A stretch of DNA of 64,000 nt from JALZMG01 sp963739975 (GTDB taxonomy: Bacteria > Actinomycetota > Acidimicrobiia > Acidimicrobiales > Ilumatobacteraceae): assembly GCA_963739975.1 (NCBI GenBank), contig CAVUCK010000001.1:280148-344147 (forward strand), given 5' to 3'. The notes beneath the pieces are model-generated. The model ran no database searches and was not told the origin of the DNA. It was given only the letters and a program-made list of their open reading frames with translations. This document shows, piece after piece, positions 9,595-17,892 of the stretch. Every line of letters begins with the position of its first letter. Positions within the stretch are counted from its first letter, which is position 1. Position numbers and translations under genes: made by a program.

Positions 9595-10440
9595 ATGCCC
9601 CGCCTGCTGCTGACGAACGACGACGGGATCGATTCCATCGGGCTGCACGTGCTCGCCCGAGCCATGCGCGAGCACGGCGACGTGGTGGTCGCCGCACCCG
9701 ACAGCGAGTACTCGGGGGCGGGGGCGGCGCTCGGTGCGCTGCACATCATGCAGCCCGAGGTGCGGCGAGCCGAGGTCGACGGGATCGACGAGGCGTGGGC
9801 CGTGAACGGACCGCCCGGGCTGTGCGTGATGCTGATGCGCCTCGGCGTGTTCGGGCGTGTCGACCTCGTGGTCGCCGGCATCAACCCGGGCGCCAACGTC
9901 GGGCGCGCCGTGTACCACTCGGGGACGGTCGGGGCCACGCTCACGGCGCGCAACGCCGGCATCAGCGGCGTGGCCGTCAGCCAGGCCGTTGCCGGGTTCG
10001 GCGTCGAGGGCCAGGGCTGGGACGAGATGATCGCCGATCAGCACTGGGAGTCGGCGGCCCACGTCGGTTCGTGCGTGGTCGGCGCAGTGCTCCGATCGAC
10101 CACCGACGAACCCGTCGTGGTCAACGTGAACGTGCCGAACTTGCCCGTCGACCAGCTGCGCGCCTGGCGCCACGCCGAGGTCGGGCTGCTGCCACCGCGT
10201 GCCGTGGTGGAGGCGAGGATGAAGCCGATCGAGGGCCGCGAGGACGTGTTCGCCGTGCAGTTCCAGTGGGGCGACGCCATCGAGCTGCCGCCCGACACGG
10301 ACGGCGGAGCCATCGAGCGTGACGAGGTCACCGTCTCCTACCTCAGCCGGTTGGAGGCGCAGCCGCGCACCGATCTGGCGGCTGTGGACGAGGCGCTCGA
10401 CGGGCTGATGGCGACGCCGGCCGTTCGTAGGATGGGGTGA
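9595..10440 (+). CDS. surE: 5'/3'-nucleotidase SurE
   Basis: A 281-residue survival protein SurE, a metal-dependent phosphatase of nucleoside monophosphates. The N-terminal LLLTNDDGIDS carries the two metal-binding aspartates, the SGAG segment follows, and INPGANVGRAVYHSGTVGAT is the signature second metal and phosphate region. At 281 residues it is slightly longer than the E. coli enzyme (253) because of C-terminal insertions. Its stop overlaps the start of the next gene, so the two are translationally coupled. Confidence 0.92.
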   Translation: MPRLLLTNDDGIDSIGLHVLARAMREHGDVVVAAPDSEYSGAGAALGALHIMQPEVRRAEVDGIDEAWAVNGPPGLCVMLMRLGVFGRVDLVVAGINPGANVGRAVYHSGTVGATLTARNAGISGVAVSQAVAGFGVEGQGWDEMIADQHWESAAHVGSCVVGAVLRSTTDEPVVVNVNVPNLPVDQLRAWRHAEVGLLPPRAVVEARMKPIEGREDVFAVQFQWGDAIELPPDTDGGAIERDEVTVSYLSRLEAQPRTDLAAVDEALDGLMATPAVRRMG

Positions 10441-10928
10441 TGACGACCGTCGACCGGCGCGCCGAGTGGGACGAGCTGCGCGCCCGCTACCTCGTGCCGA
10501 AAGCCGAGCGACCGCCGAGCACCGCTCGTGGCGTCCACCACACGGCGCACCTCAGTTCGGACGTGGCCCGGACGATCGACTTCTACCAGGGCCTGCTCGG
10601 CTTCCCGTTGACCGAGCTGTTCGAGAACCGCGACTACCCCGGCTCGACGCACTTCTTCTTCGACATCGGCAACGGCAACGCGCTCGCGTTCTTCGACTTC
10701 CCGGGGCTCGACCTCGGGCCGTACGTCGAGGTCCTCGGCGGCCACCACCACCTGGCGATCAGCGTGACCCGCCAGCAGTGGGACGAGCTGCGCCGGCGCC
10801 TCGACGAGGCGGCGGTCCCGCACCACGACGTCGGCGACGCGTCGATGTACTTCAACGGCCCCGACGGGGAACGCCTCGAGCTGCTCGCCGACCCGCTCGG
10901 CGAGATGTACGGGAACCCGGTGTTGTGA
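10440..10928 (+). CDS. VOC-family (glyoxalase/dioxygenase superfamily) protein
   Basis: A 162-residue single VOC protein. Metal ligands are visible at HTAHLS, GGHHHLAI and ERLELLAD, the usual His/His/Glu spacing, with the NGPDGERLEL signature near the C-terminus. The function may be isomerase, dioxygenase or resistance; none can be chosen. The ATG at 10440 overlaps the surE stop; a GTG at 10437 would add one residue. Its own stop TGA overlaps the first GTGAGCGAGCG of the downstream 66-bp tandem repeats. Confidence 0.78.
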   Translation: MTTVDRRAEWDELRARYLVPKAERPPSTARGVHHTAHLSSDVARTIDFYQGLLGFPLTELFENRDYPGSTHFFFDIGNGNALAFFDFPGLDLGPYVEVLGGHHHLAISVTRQQWDELRRRLDEAAVPHHDVGDASMYFNGPDGERLELLADPLGEMYGNPVL

Positions 10929-11254
10929 GCGAGCGACGGGGGCATGCGAGCACACCAACAGCGACCGGTTCGAGCGAACAATCGGCGACGGTGAGCGAGC
11001 GACGGGGGCATGCGAGCACACCAACAGCGACCGGTTCGAGCGAACAATCGGCGACGGTGAGCGAGCGACGGGGGCATGCGAGCACACCAACAGCGACCGG
11101 TTCGAGCGAACAATCGGCGACGGTGAGCGAGCGACGGGGGCATGCGAGCACACCAACAGCGACCGGTTCGAGCGAACAATCGGCGACGGTGAGCGAGCGA
11201 CGGGGGCATGCGAGCACACCAACAGCGACCGGTTCGAGCGAACGATCGGCGACG
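10925..11254 (+). repeat. Five tandem 66-bp repeats, each with an in-frame GTG
   Basis: Five head-to-tail units start at 10925, 10991, 11057, 11123 and 11189. Four are identical and the fifth has one visible change (A to G at about 11244). Each begins GTGAGCGAGCGACGG and encodes 22 residues, V/M-S-E-R-R-G-H then a Thr/Ser/Glu-rich stretch. The unit length is a multiple of three, so the array stays open and in frame with the chorismate mutase downstream. The first GTG overlaps the stop of the VOC gene. If translated it would add five low-complexity repeats to the enzyme, for 209 residues in total. Confidence 0.9.
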
Positions 11255-11260
11255 AGGACG

Positions 11261-11554
11261 GTGAGCGACGAACGGCTGGCCGAGTACCGCTCCAGCATCG
11301 ACAACATCGACGCCGCCCTGGTCCACCTCCTGGCCGAGCGGTTCAAGGTCACCCAGGCTGTCGGGCGCTACAAGGCCGAGGTGGGTCTGCCCGCCGAGGA
11401 CCGCGCTCGCGAGGAGCTCCAGATCCGCCGGCTGCGGGCGCTGGCCGAGGAGTCGGGCCTCGATCCGGCGTTCAGCGAGAAGTTCCTGCGCTTCATCGTC
11501 GACGAGGTGATCCGCCACCACCGCCAGCTCGCCGGCGCGCCACCGCCGACCTGA
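11261..11554 (+). CDS. Chorismate mutase (AroQ class, monofunctional)
   Basis: A 97-residue all-helical chorismate mutase domain that would turn chorismate into prephenate for Phe and Tyr synthesis. The first helix has IDNIDAALVHLLAERFKV, then VGRYKAE with the active-site Arg/Lys, and the third helix holds RFIVDEVIRHH. The GTG at 11261 gives the minimal complete domain. The reading frame is open upstream through all five 66-bp repeats to 10925, so longer forms starting at any of five further GTG codons cannot be excluded. A strong inverted repeat follows the stop. Confidence 0.85.
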   Translation: MSDERLAEYRSSIDNIDAALVHLLAERFKVTQAVGRYKAEVGLPAEDRAREELQIRRLRALAEESGLDPAFSEKFLRFIVDEVIRHHRQLAGAPPPT

Positions 11555-11573
11555 GACGCGATGCCCGAGCCGC

Positions 11574-11612
11574 GGTGAGCGGTGAGGGCACAGAGTCCCC
11601 TCACCGCTCACC
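11574..11612. terminator. Bidirectional terminator between chorismate mutase and glnK
   Basis: A perfect 15-bp inverted repeat (arms 11574-11588 and 11598-11612, loop 9 nt) built on GGTGAGCGGTGAGGG lies between two convergent genes. There is no U-run, which is common for high-GC actinobacterial terminators. Confidence 0.75.
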
Positions 11613-11621
11613 ACAGCCGGT

Positions 11622-11960
11622 TCAGACGGCGTCGGAGCCGCGTTCGCCGGTGCGGATGCGCACCAGGTCGGTGAGCGGGATGAGCCAGATCTTCCCGTCG
11701 CCGATCTTGTCCGTGCGGGCAGCCGCCGCAACGGCGTCGACCACCGCATCGGCGACGCCGTCGTCGACGATGATCTCCAACTTGACCTTGGGGACGAAGT
11801 CGATCTGGTACTCGGTGCCACGATAGGTCTCCGTGTGTCCGCCCTGGCGGCCGAAGCCGCGCACCTCGGTGACGGTCAACCCGACGACGCCCATGCCCTT
11901 GAGGGCATCCTTGACGTCGTCGAGCTTGAAGGGCTTGATGATGGCCGTGATCAGTTGCAT
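11622..11960 (-). CDS. glnK: P-II nitrogen regulatory protein
   Basis: A 112-residue P-II trimer subunit that senses ATP/ADP and 2-oxoglutarate and gates the ammonium channel. IIKPFKLDDVKDAL starts the first beta-alpha unit; the T-loop contains Tyr51 (GTEYQIDF), the site uridylylated in proteobacteria and adenylylated in actinobacteria; the C-terminal VRIRTGERGSDAV is the B/C-loop nucleotide site. The ATG at 11960 has GGGAG upstream. It lies 9 bp after the amt gene in the classic amt-glnK order. Confidence 0.95.
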   Translation of the reverse strand: MQLITAIIKPFKLDDVKDALKGMGVVGLTVTEVRGFGRQGGHTETYRGTEYQIDFVPKVKLEIIVDDGVADAVVDAVAAAARTDKIGDGKIWLIPLTDLVRIRTGERGSDAV

Positions 11961-11969
11961 GGCGACTCC

Positions 11970-13232
11970 CTAAGCCCGTTCCATCGTGGACGATCCGCCG
12001 TGGTAGGCGGTCTCGGCGTGTTCCTCGAGGTCGAGCCCGGTGAGCTCGGTCTCCTGGCTCACTCGGATCCCCATGACGAGGTCGAGCACCTTGAGGATGG
12101 CGAACGTCAGCGCGAACGACCACACGATCGCCGCCACGTTGGCGAGCAGCTGCTCGCCGAGCAGGCTGAGCCCACCACCGTGGAACAGGCCCTCCTTGAA
12201 CGACGCGCCGAAGAACTCGGGGTTGGCGAACAGGCCGATCAGCAGCGAGCCGACGAGGCCGCCGACGAAGTGCACGCCGACGACGTCCAGTGCGTCGTCG
12301 TAGCCGGCCTTGAACTTGACGCGCACGGCGAAGCAGCAGATCACGCCGGCGGCGGCGCCGATGGCGAGTGGCGCACCGCCGGACACGAAGCCGGCGGCCG
12401 GCGTGATGGCCACGAGGCCGGCGACGATGCCCGAGGCGGCGCCGAGGTTGGTCACGTGACCGTCGCGGATCCGCTCGATCAGCGCCCACGCCAGCCCGGC
12501 CGCAGCGGCGGCGAGGAACGTGTTCATGAACGCCTGGATGGCGGTCCCGTTGGCGGCGAACGCCGACCCGGCGTTGAACCCGAACCAGCCGAACCACAGG
12601 ATGCCGGTGCCGAGCATGACTAGCGGCATCGAGTGCGGCGGGTGACCCTCGCCGGGCCAGCCCCGCCGTTTGCCCAGCACCAGCACGGCGGCGAGGGCGG
12701 CGATGCCGGCGTTGACGTGGATCACGGTGCCGCCGGCGAAATCGAGCGAACCGCGCTCACCCAGCCAGCCGGAGATCGTGCCGTCCTCGCTGCTCCAGTA
12801 CCCGCCGTACACCCAGTATGAGATCGGGACGTAGACGACGACGATCCACAGCGGGACGAAGATCGCCCAGGCGGAGAACTTCATGCGGTCGGCGACGGCA
12901 CCGGAGATCAGCGCCGGCGTGATGACGGCGAACATCCCGAGGTAGGCGACCGACAGGAGCGTGGTCCCGCCGTCGTCACCGGTGATGCCGAGGTCCTTGA
13001 GGAAGGCCCAGTCGAAGGTGCCGATGAAGGAGCCCGTCCCGTTGTACGACAACGTGTACCCGACGGCGATCCACACGATCGGCACGATCAGCAGGCACCA
13101 GAAGTTCATCATCAGCATGTTGAGGACGTTCCTGCTGCGGTCCATCCCGCCGTAGAACAGGGCCAGTCCCGGGGTCATGAACAGCACGAGTGCGGCCGAG
13201 CCGAGCACCCATGCGGCGTCGCCGGTGTCCAA
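11970..13232 (-). CDS. amtB: Ammonium transporter (Amt family)
   Basis: A 420-residue, 11-helix ammonium channel. It begins with the family pattern DTGDAAWVLGSAALVLFMTP, and the twin histidines of the pore are visible in GGTVIHVNAG and VVGVHFVGG. The TTG start at 13232 is preferred over upstream codons because GGAGAGGAAG sits six bases before it and homologues begin at this residue. An ORF open further upstream adds 49 residues with no family match. It is followed by glnK. The upstream region holds a possible GlnR box. Confidence 0.9.
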   Translation of the reverse strand: MDTGDAAWVLGSAALVLFMTPGLALFYGGMDRSRNVLNMLMMNFWCLLIVPIVWIAVGYTLSYNGTGSFIGTFDWAFLKDLGITGDDGGTTLLSVAYLGMFAVITPALISGAVADRMKFSAWAIFVPLWIVVVYVPISYWVYGGYWSSEDGTISGWLGERGSLDFAGGTVIHVNAGIAALAAVLVLGKRRGWPGEGHPPHSMPLVMLGTGILWFGWFGFNAGSAFAANGTAIQAFMNTFLAAAAAGLAWALIERIRDGHVTNLGAASGIVAGLVAITPAAGFVSGGAPLAIGAAAGVICCFAVRVKFKAGYDDALDVVGVHFVGGLVGSLLIGLFANPEFFGASFKEGLFHGGGLSLLGEQLLANVAAIVWSFALTFAILKVLDLVMGIRVSQETELTGLDLEEHAETAYHGGSSTMERA

Positions 13233-13238
13233 GGTGGT

Positions 13239-13248
13239 CTTCCTCTCC
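13239..13248 (-). promoter_or_regulatory. Ribosome binding site deciding the TTG start of amtB
   Basis: GGAGAGGAAG on the minus strand, six bases upstream of TTG at 13232. No better site precedes the longer alternative starts. Confidence 0.7.
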
Positions 13249-13295
13249 GAACCGCGTAGGGGCAGCGGCTCGGGGGCGGACAGTAGGAAGCAGGT

Positions 13296-13311
13296 GTTTC
13301 CTCCGTGTTTC
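13296..13311 (-). promoter_or_regulatory. Possible GlnR box upstream of amtB-glnK
   Basis: Read on the minus strand the site is GAAAC-6-GAAAC. Actinobacterial GlnR boxes follow gTnAC-n6-GaAAC upstream of amt genes. The right half matches; the left half lacks the T. It is about 65 bp upstream of the amtB start. Suggestive only. Confidence 0.3.
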
Positions 13312-13366
13312 TGGGGCGTGCGCACTGCGTTACATGCACGCCGCGTGGGCTCGCCAAGCTGGTGCC

Positions 13367-15109
13367 GTGACGACGACAACAGACCTGGGCGCGGTCACGG
13401 CGGCGTTGACGGCGCCGGGCACACCGTTCGAGATGGAAGAGCAGGACGTGCGCGGGATCACGCTGCGCACCTGGAAGAACGCCCCGCCGACGCTGCGCGA
13501 GGTGCTCGAGGCCAGCCGGGCGCACGGCGACGCCGAGTTCCTCGTGTACGACGCCGAGGTGCCAGGGGCCGTCGCCGGGCCGTTCGACCGGCTGACGTTC
13601 ACCGCCCACCTCGACGCCGCCGCCGCCTTCGCCCGCCACCTCATCGATGACGCCGGCATCCAGGTCGGCGACCGGGTGTGCATCGCCATGCGCAACTTCC
13701 CCGAGTGGAGCATCGCCTTCTGGGGCGCCGCCGTCGCCGGCGCGGTCGCCGTGCCGCTCAACGCCTGGTGGACGGGCCCCGAGCTGGCCTACGGGCTGTC
13801 CGACTCGGGCAGTCGGGTGCTCGTCGCCGACCGTCAACGGGCCGAGCGGATCGCCGACCATCGCAACGAGCTGCCGGCACTCGAGCGCACCCTCGTGGTC
13901 CGGGCCGGAGCAGCCGGACCTCCGCCTGGCACCGTCGCCTTCGAGGAGGCGATCGGCGCCGTGCGGCCGGGGGCCGACCTGCCCGCTGTGGCCATCGGTC
14001 CCGAGGACGACGCGACGATCTTCTACACCTCCGGCACGACGGGACAGCCGAAGGGAGCGCTTGGCACGCACCGCAACATCTGCACGAACCTCGTCAGCCT
14101 CGGCTACTGCGCGGCGCGCACGGCGGCGCGGTCGGGTGCCACCCCGGACCCCGGCGCGGCGCCGGCGCGCAACGTGTACCTGCTGTCGGTCCCGTTCTTC
14201 CACGCCACCGGATGCCACTCCGTGCTCGTCGCCAACCTGGCCGCCGGCGGCGAGATCGTGATCATGCACCGGTGGGACGCCGAGCGGGCCCTGCAGCTGA
14301 TCGAACGCGAGCGGGTGACGATCTTCGGCGGCGTCCCGGCGATGGCGTGGCAGGTGCTCGAGCACCCGGACTTCGAGCGCTACGACCTGTCGTCGGTGAC
14401 GGCGATCGGCTACGGCGGCGCCCCGGCCGCACCCGACCTGGTGCGCCGCCTCGAGGCCATGTTCCCTGGTCGAACGCCGTCCAACGGGTACGGACTCACC
14501 GAGACCTCGTCGGTGACGACGATGAACGGCGGGCTCGACTACCAGGCCCGACCGGACAGCGTGGGCGCACCCGTGCCCGTCTGCGACCTCCAGGTCGTCG
14601 ACCCGGACGGGACGCCGATGCCCGAGGGCTCGGTCGGCGAGCTGTGGATCAAGGGACCGAACGTCGTGAAGGGCTACTGGAACAAGCCAGAGGCCACGGC
14701 GGCGGCGATCAGCGACGGCTGGCTGCACTCCGGCGACGTGGCCCGCATCGACGACGAGGGCTTCGTGTTCATCGTCGACCGGGCCAAGGACATGATCATC
14801 CGCGGCGGGGAGAACGTGTACTGCGTGGAGGTCGAGGCGGCGCTGTTCGAGCACCCGGCGGTGACCGACGCGGCGGCGATCGGCATCCCCCACCATGTGC
14901 TCGGCGAGGAGGTCGGTGCCGTCGTGCACCTCGCTCCCGGGACCACCGCCACCGAGGACGAGCTGCGGTCGTTCGTCGGCGAGCGCATCGCCGCGTTCAA
15001 GGTGCCGGTGCGCATCTGGTTCAAGGACGACCCGCTCCCCCGCAACCCGAACGGCAAGATCATGAAGCGCGACCTGAAGACCGAGCTGCTGCCGGAGCCG
15101 GCATCGTGA
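13367..15109 (+). CDS. Acyl-CoA synthetase (AMP-forming), class I adenylate-forming
   Basis: A 580-residue ligase that activates a carboxylic acid to its CoA thioester through an acyl-AMP. The P-loop FYTSGTTGQPKGA, the A5 motif NGYGLTETSS, LHSGDVARIDDEGF and the C-terminal catalytic lysine region NPNGKIMKRDL are all present. The acid is probably a medium- or long-chain fatty acid, but aryl acids are possible. The GTG at 13367 is favoured by homologue length; earlier codons add an unrelated Arg-rich tract. The stop overlaps a GTGAGCGAGCG element leading into a second, related synthetase. Confidence 0.87.
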   Translation: MTTTTDLGAVTAALTAPGTPFEMEEQDVRGITLRTWKNAPPTLREVLEASRAHGDAEFLVYDAEVPGAVAGPFDRLTFTAHLDAAAAFARHLIDDAGIQVGDRVCIAMRNFPEWSIAFWGAAVAGAVAVPLNAWWTGPELAYGLSDSGSRVLVADRQRAERIADHRNELPALERTLVVRAGAAGPPPGTVAFEEAIGAVRPGADLPAVAIGPEDDATIFYTSGTTGQPKGALGTHRNICTNLVSLGYCAARTAARSGATPDPGAAPARNVYLLSVPFFHATGCHSVLVANLAAGGEIVIMHRWDAERALQLIERERVTIFGGVPAMAWQVLEHPDFERYDLSSVTAIGYGGAPAAPDLVRRLEAMFPGRTPSNGYGLTETSSVTTMNGGLDYQARPDSVGAPVPVCDLQVVDPDGTPMPEGSVGELWIKGPNVVKGYWNKPEATAAAISDGWLHSGDVARIDDEGFVFIVDRAKDMIIRGGENVYCVEVEAALFEHPAVTDAAAIGIPHHVLGEEVGAVVHLAPGTTATEDELRSFVGERIAAFKVPVRIWFKDDPLPRNPNGKIMKRDLKTELLPEPAS

Positions 15110-15185
15110 GCGAGCGTCCGGGCCGACCGCACACGCCGCAGCCCGGGTGTGCGAGCGAACAGGCAGCTACGTGAGCGAGCGTCCG
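15106..15185 (+). repeat. Direct repeat of GTGAGCGAGCGTCCG around a gene junction
   Basis: The 15-base string GTGAGCGAGCGTCCG occurs at 15106, overlapping the stop of the first acyl-CoA synthetase, and again at 15171, where it is the start of the second. They are 65 bp apart. The spacer shares the GCGAGCGAAC pattern with the 66-bp repeats at 10925. It looks like a duplicated start-codon cassette. Confidence 0.6.
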
Positions 15186-16691
15186 CTCAACCTCGCCGAC
15201 TACTGCCGGCACTGGGCCCGCTGGCACCCGGAGTCGCTGGCGCTGTGGTTCGACGAGCGGTCGTTCACCTGGGCCGAGCTGGACGCCCGCACCGACCGCC
15301 TGGCCGCCGGGCTGGCCGCCCGCGGCGTCGCCCAGGGTGACCGCGTGGCGCTCCTGATGGGCAACCGGTCCGAGTGGGTCGAGCTGACGCTGGCGCTGCT
15401 CAAGCTCGGGGCGCTGACCGTCCCCCTGAACACCCGCTACAGCCCGACCGAGGTGGCCTACGTCGTGGAGGACGCCGGTGCCCGGCTGGCGTTCACCGAG
15501 GACGCCCTCGCCGCGGGCATGGCCGTGGCCAGCGAGCGCATCAGCGGGCTCGAGGTGCACACCGCCGAGCAGCTCGACGAGCTGCGGTCCGACGGTGAGC
15601 CTCCGGCCGTCACGACGTTCGCCGACGACGCGGCGTACCTCTGCTACACGTCCGGCACGACCGGTGACCCCAAGGGTGCCGTGCTGACCCACGGCGCGTT
15701 CGATGCCATCTCGCGCTCGTGGGCGCAGTCGCTGCCGATCTCGTTCGACGACGTCTTCTACCTGCCGTTCCCGCTCGCCTTCACCGGCGGGCTGTGCGTC
15801 CTCGTGTGGTCGGTCGTCGCCGGCAGCGAGCTGGTGCTGGACCGTGCCTTCGAGCCGGGCCGGGCGATCGACATGATGGAGCGTCACGGCGTGACGGCGC
15901 TGATGGCCGTCCCGCAGATCATCCGCCAGGTCATCGACCACCCGCGCGCCGTCGACGCCGACCTCACGGCGTGGCGGATCGCCTGCTCCGGCGGCGCGCC
16001 GGTCCCGCCGAGCCTGCTTGCCGACGTGCAGGCCCGCGGGGTGCCGATGCTCCAGATGTTCGGCCTCACCGAGTCGTCCGGCATGGCCACGCTGCTGCCC
16101 GGCCACGACGCCGCCCGCAAGCTCGGGTCGGCCGGCCTGCCCGTCCCGCACACCCGGGTCGAGATCGTCGACGACGACGACCGGCCCGTCGCCCAGGGCG
16201 AGGTCGGCGAGATCGTGATCTTCGGGCCGCAGGTCATGCAGGGCTACTGGAACAACGACGAGGCCAGTGCGCACACCTTGCGGCGCGGCGGGCTGCACAC
16301 CGGCGACCTGGGCTATCTGGACGAGGAGGGCTACCTGTTCGTCGTCGACCGGGCCAAGGACATGCTGATCACCGGCGGCCTCAACGTCTATCCGGCCGAG
16401 ATCGAGCGACTGCTGGCCGGGATGCCGGGCGTCACCGAGCTGGCCGTCGTCGGCGTGCCCCACGAGCGGTGGGGCGAGACGCCTGCGGTCATCGCCTGCA
16501 CGGCCGACGGGTCGCTGGATCCGCAGGCCGTGCTGGCGGCGTGCACGGGCGTGCTCGGCGACTACAAGCTGCCGCGCTTCGTCGTCACCCGCCAGGAGCC
16601 GCTGCCGCGCAACATGAGCGGCAAGGTCCTCAAGCGCCAGCTCCGCCAGGAGTACGCCGACCTCCAACACCACGCCCCCGAGATCCGCTGA
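15171..16691 (+). CDS. Acyl-CoA synthetase (AMP-forming)
   Basis: A 506-residue adenylate-forming ligase, a second member next to the first but clearly diverged. Motifs in order: CYTSGTTGDPKGAVLTH, MFGLTESSG, HTGDLGYLDEEGYLFVV, ITGGLNVYPAEIE and the lysine-bearing NMSGKVLKRQLR. All catalytic motifs are complete. The GTG at 15171 starts right at the conserved N-terminus; an in-frame GTG at 15147 adds eight residues. Fatty-acid or aromatic-acid activation is likely; specificity is not readable. Confidence 0.87.
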   Translation: MSERPLNLADYCRHWARWHPESLALWFDERSFTWAELDARTDRLAAGLAARGVAQGDRVALLMGNRSEWVELTLALLKLGALTVPLNTRYSPTEVAYVVEDAGARLAFTEDALAAGMAVASERISGLEVHTAEQLDELRSDGEPPAVTTFADDAAYLCYTSGTTGDPKGAVLTHGAFDAISRSWAQSLPISFDDVFYLPFPLAFTGGLCVLVWSVVAGSELVLDRAFEPGRAIDMMERHGVTALMAVPQIIRQVIDHPRAVDADLTAWRIACSGGAPVPPSLLADVQARGVPMLQMFGLTESSGMATLLPGHDAARKLGSAGLPVPHTRVEIVDDDDRPVAQGEVGEIVIFGPQVMQGYWNNDEASAHTLRRGGLHTGDLGYLDEEGYLFVVDRAKDMLITGGLNVYPAEIERLLAGMPGVTELAVVGVPHERWGETPAVIACTADGSLDPQAVLAACTGVLGDYKLPRFVVTRQEPLPRNMSGKVLKRQLRQEYADLQHHAPEIR

Positions 16692-16696
16692 AACCA

Positions 16697-16832
16697 GGTT
16701 CTCAAGCGTTTTCAGGGGTCATATGCGGCCCTTTTCCACCCCAGCAGTTGCAAGCGCGCCGCGGCCCGTCGCGAGCGGTGGTTCTCCCGGCACTTTGGGG
16801 CCATCGGTGACCCCTGAAAACGCTTGAGAACC
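16697..16832. repeat. Perfect 25-bp inverted repeat enclosing 86 bp
   Basis: Arms at 16697-16721 and 16808-16832 are exact reverse complements, beginning GGTTCTCAAGCG. The 86 bp between them are GC-rich and carry no ORF. It lies between two convergent genes, so it could act as a distant terminator, but the long loop and terminal position of the arms also resemble a miniature inverted-repeat element. No clear target-site duplication is visible. Confidence 0.8.
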
Positions 16833-16854
16833 GTTTGCTGCGGCGGGGGTGGGG

Positions 16855-17874
16855 TCAGGGGGCGGGGGTGACGGCGAGGAGGCGGCCGGTGGTGAAGTCG
16901 GTGACGAGGAGGCGGTCGCCGTCGGCCAGCAGGTGCTGGGGGTTGGCCACGCCGGTCAGGAAGTCGGTGATCGTCGCCGGCGCGTCGCCTTGCTGGCGGG
17001 GCACCGAGACGACTCGACCCTGGTTCCACAGCGCCACGAGCAACGTGTCCGCGTCCCAGGGTGCCACGGCCACTGACGTCGGCGTGGCGCCCGGGTCGAA
17101 CAGGGCCTGCGACGGCGGCGTCGCGGCGCAGACGTCGGCCGTGCCCTCGTAGAACGTCACGGGGACGCCGTCGCCGATGCATCGGGGCCAGCCGAAGTCG
17201 TCGCCGGCCGTGACCGCCACCAGCTCGTCGGGCGGCGGCTTGCCGTCGTACGTGCCGTCGGACATCTCGGTCTGCCAGAGCGTGCCGGCGTCGTCATACG
17301 TCCTGGCGTAGGCATGCTTGAAGCCGCGGGCGAGCTCCTCGGGCTCGCCGCCGGGGGTCAGCGCCCAGAGGATGCCGGAGCCGTCGGCCGCGGCGGTCCC
17401 GTCGATCGTCCCCGACGTGTTGTACAGGAGGCGACCGTCGGGCGTCGTCGACAGTGTCCCCTCGGAACGACCGTTGTACGGCAGGTCGTCGAGCACCACC
17501 TCCAGTTCGCCACCGCCGAGCGGGCGGCGCGACAGCGTGCGCTCCTCCATCACCCACACCTCGTCACCCATCATCGTCACCCCGGTCGGCTTCTGCAGCC
17601 CGTCGAACAGCACGGTCGGCTCGGCATCGGAGTCCGGATCGAGCAGCAGCACCTGACCGGTCCCGTCGCCCTCGCCCCCGTTGAGCTGGGCCACGAGCAG
17701 CTGGCCGTCCGGGCCCGGGCTGATCTGCGTTGGCCCGACCAGCCCGCCGAGCAGCTCCGTAACCTCGAAGCCCTCCGCCACGTCGACGTCCTCCACCGCA
17801 GCTCCCGAACCGTCGTCATCGCCCCCGCAGGCCGTGACGACGAGCGCGCAGGCCAGGATCCACCGCCGGTTCAC
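16855..17874 (-). CDS. Beta-propeller lipoprotein, glucose/sorbosone dehydrogenase-like
   Basis: A 339-residue exported lipoprotein. The N-terminus has a hydrophobic signal ending in VVTACGG, a lipobox with the cysteine at about residue 17, followed by an acidic linker. The rest is blade-like repeats (ISPGPDGQLLVAQL, STTPDGRLLYNT, NPQHLLADGDRLLVTDF) as in PQQ-type glucose/sorbosone dehydrogenases and NHL-type propellers. PQQ ligands cannot be confirmed, so enzymatic activity is uncertain. The GTG start at 17874 begins the signal peptide. It is divergent from aguB with only 18 bp between the starts. Confidence 0.7.
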   Translation of the reverse strand: MNRRWILACALVVTACGGDDDGSGAAVEDVDVAEGFEVTELLGGLVGPTQISPGPDGQLLVAQLNGGEGDGTGQVLLLDPDSDAEPTVLFDGLQKPTGVTMMGDEVWVMEERTLSRRPLGGGELEVVLDDLPYNGRSEGTLSTTPDGRLLYNTSGTIDGTAAADGSGILWALTPGGEPEELARGFKHAYARTYDDAGTLWQTEMSDGTYDGKPPPDELVAVTAGDDFGWPRCIGDGVPVTFYEGTADVCAATPPSQALFDPGATPTSVAVAPWDADTLLVALWNQGRVVSVPRQQGDAPATITDFLTGVANPQHLLADGDRLLVTDFTTGRLLAVTPAP

Positions 17875-17892
17875 CGTCCTAGAGTGCCGCAC

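Noticed and set aside
10925..11254. CRISPR array
   Set aside because: The 66-bp units are directly adjacent with no variable spacers, and they keep a protein reading frame.
13175..14929. 584-codon minus-strand ORF opposite the acyl-CoA synthetase
   Set aside because: Antisense shadow: no motif, repetitive Gly/Asp/Arg/His content, and the plus strand carries a complete enzyme.
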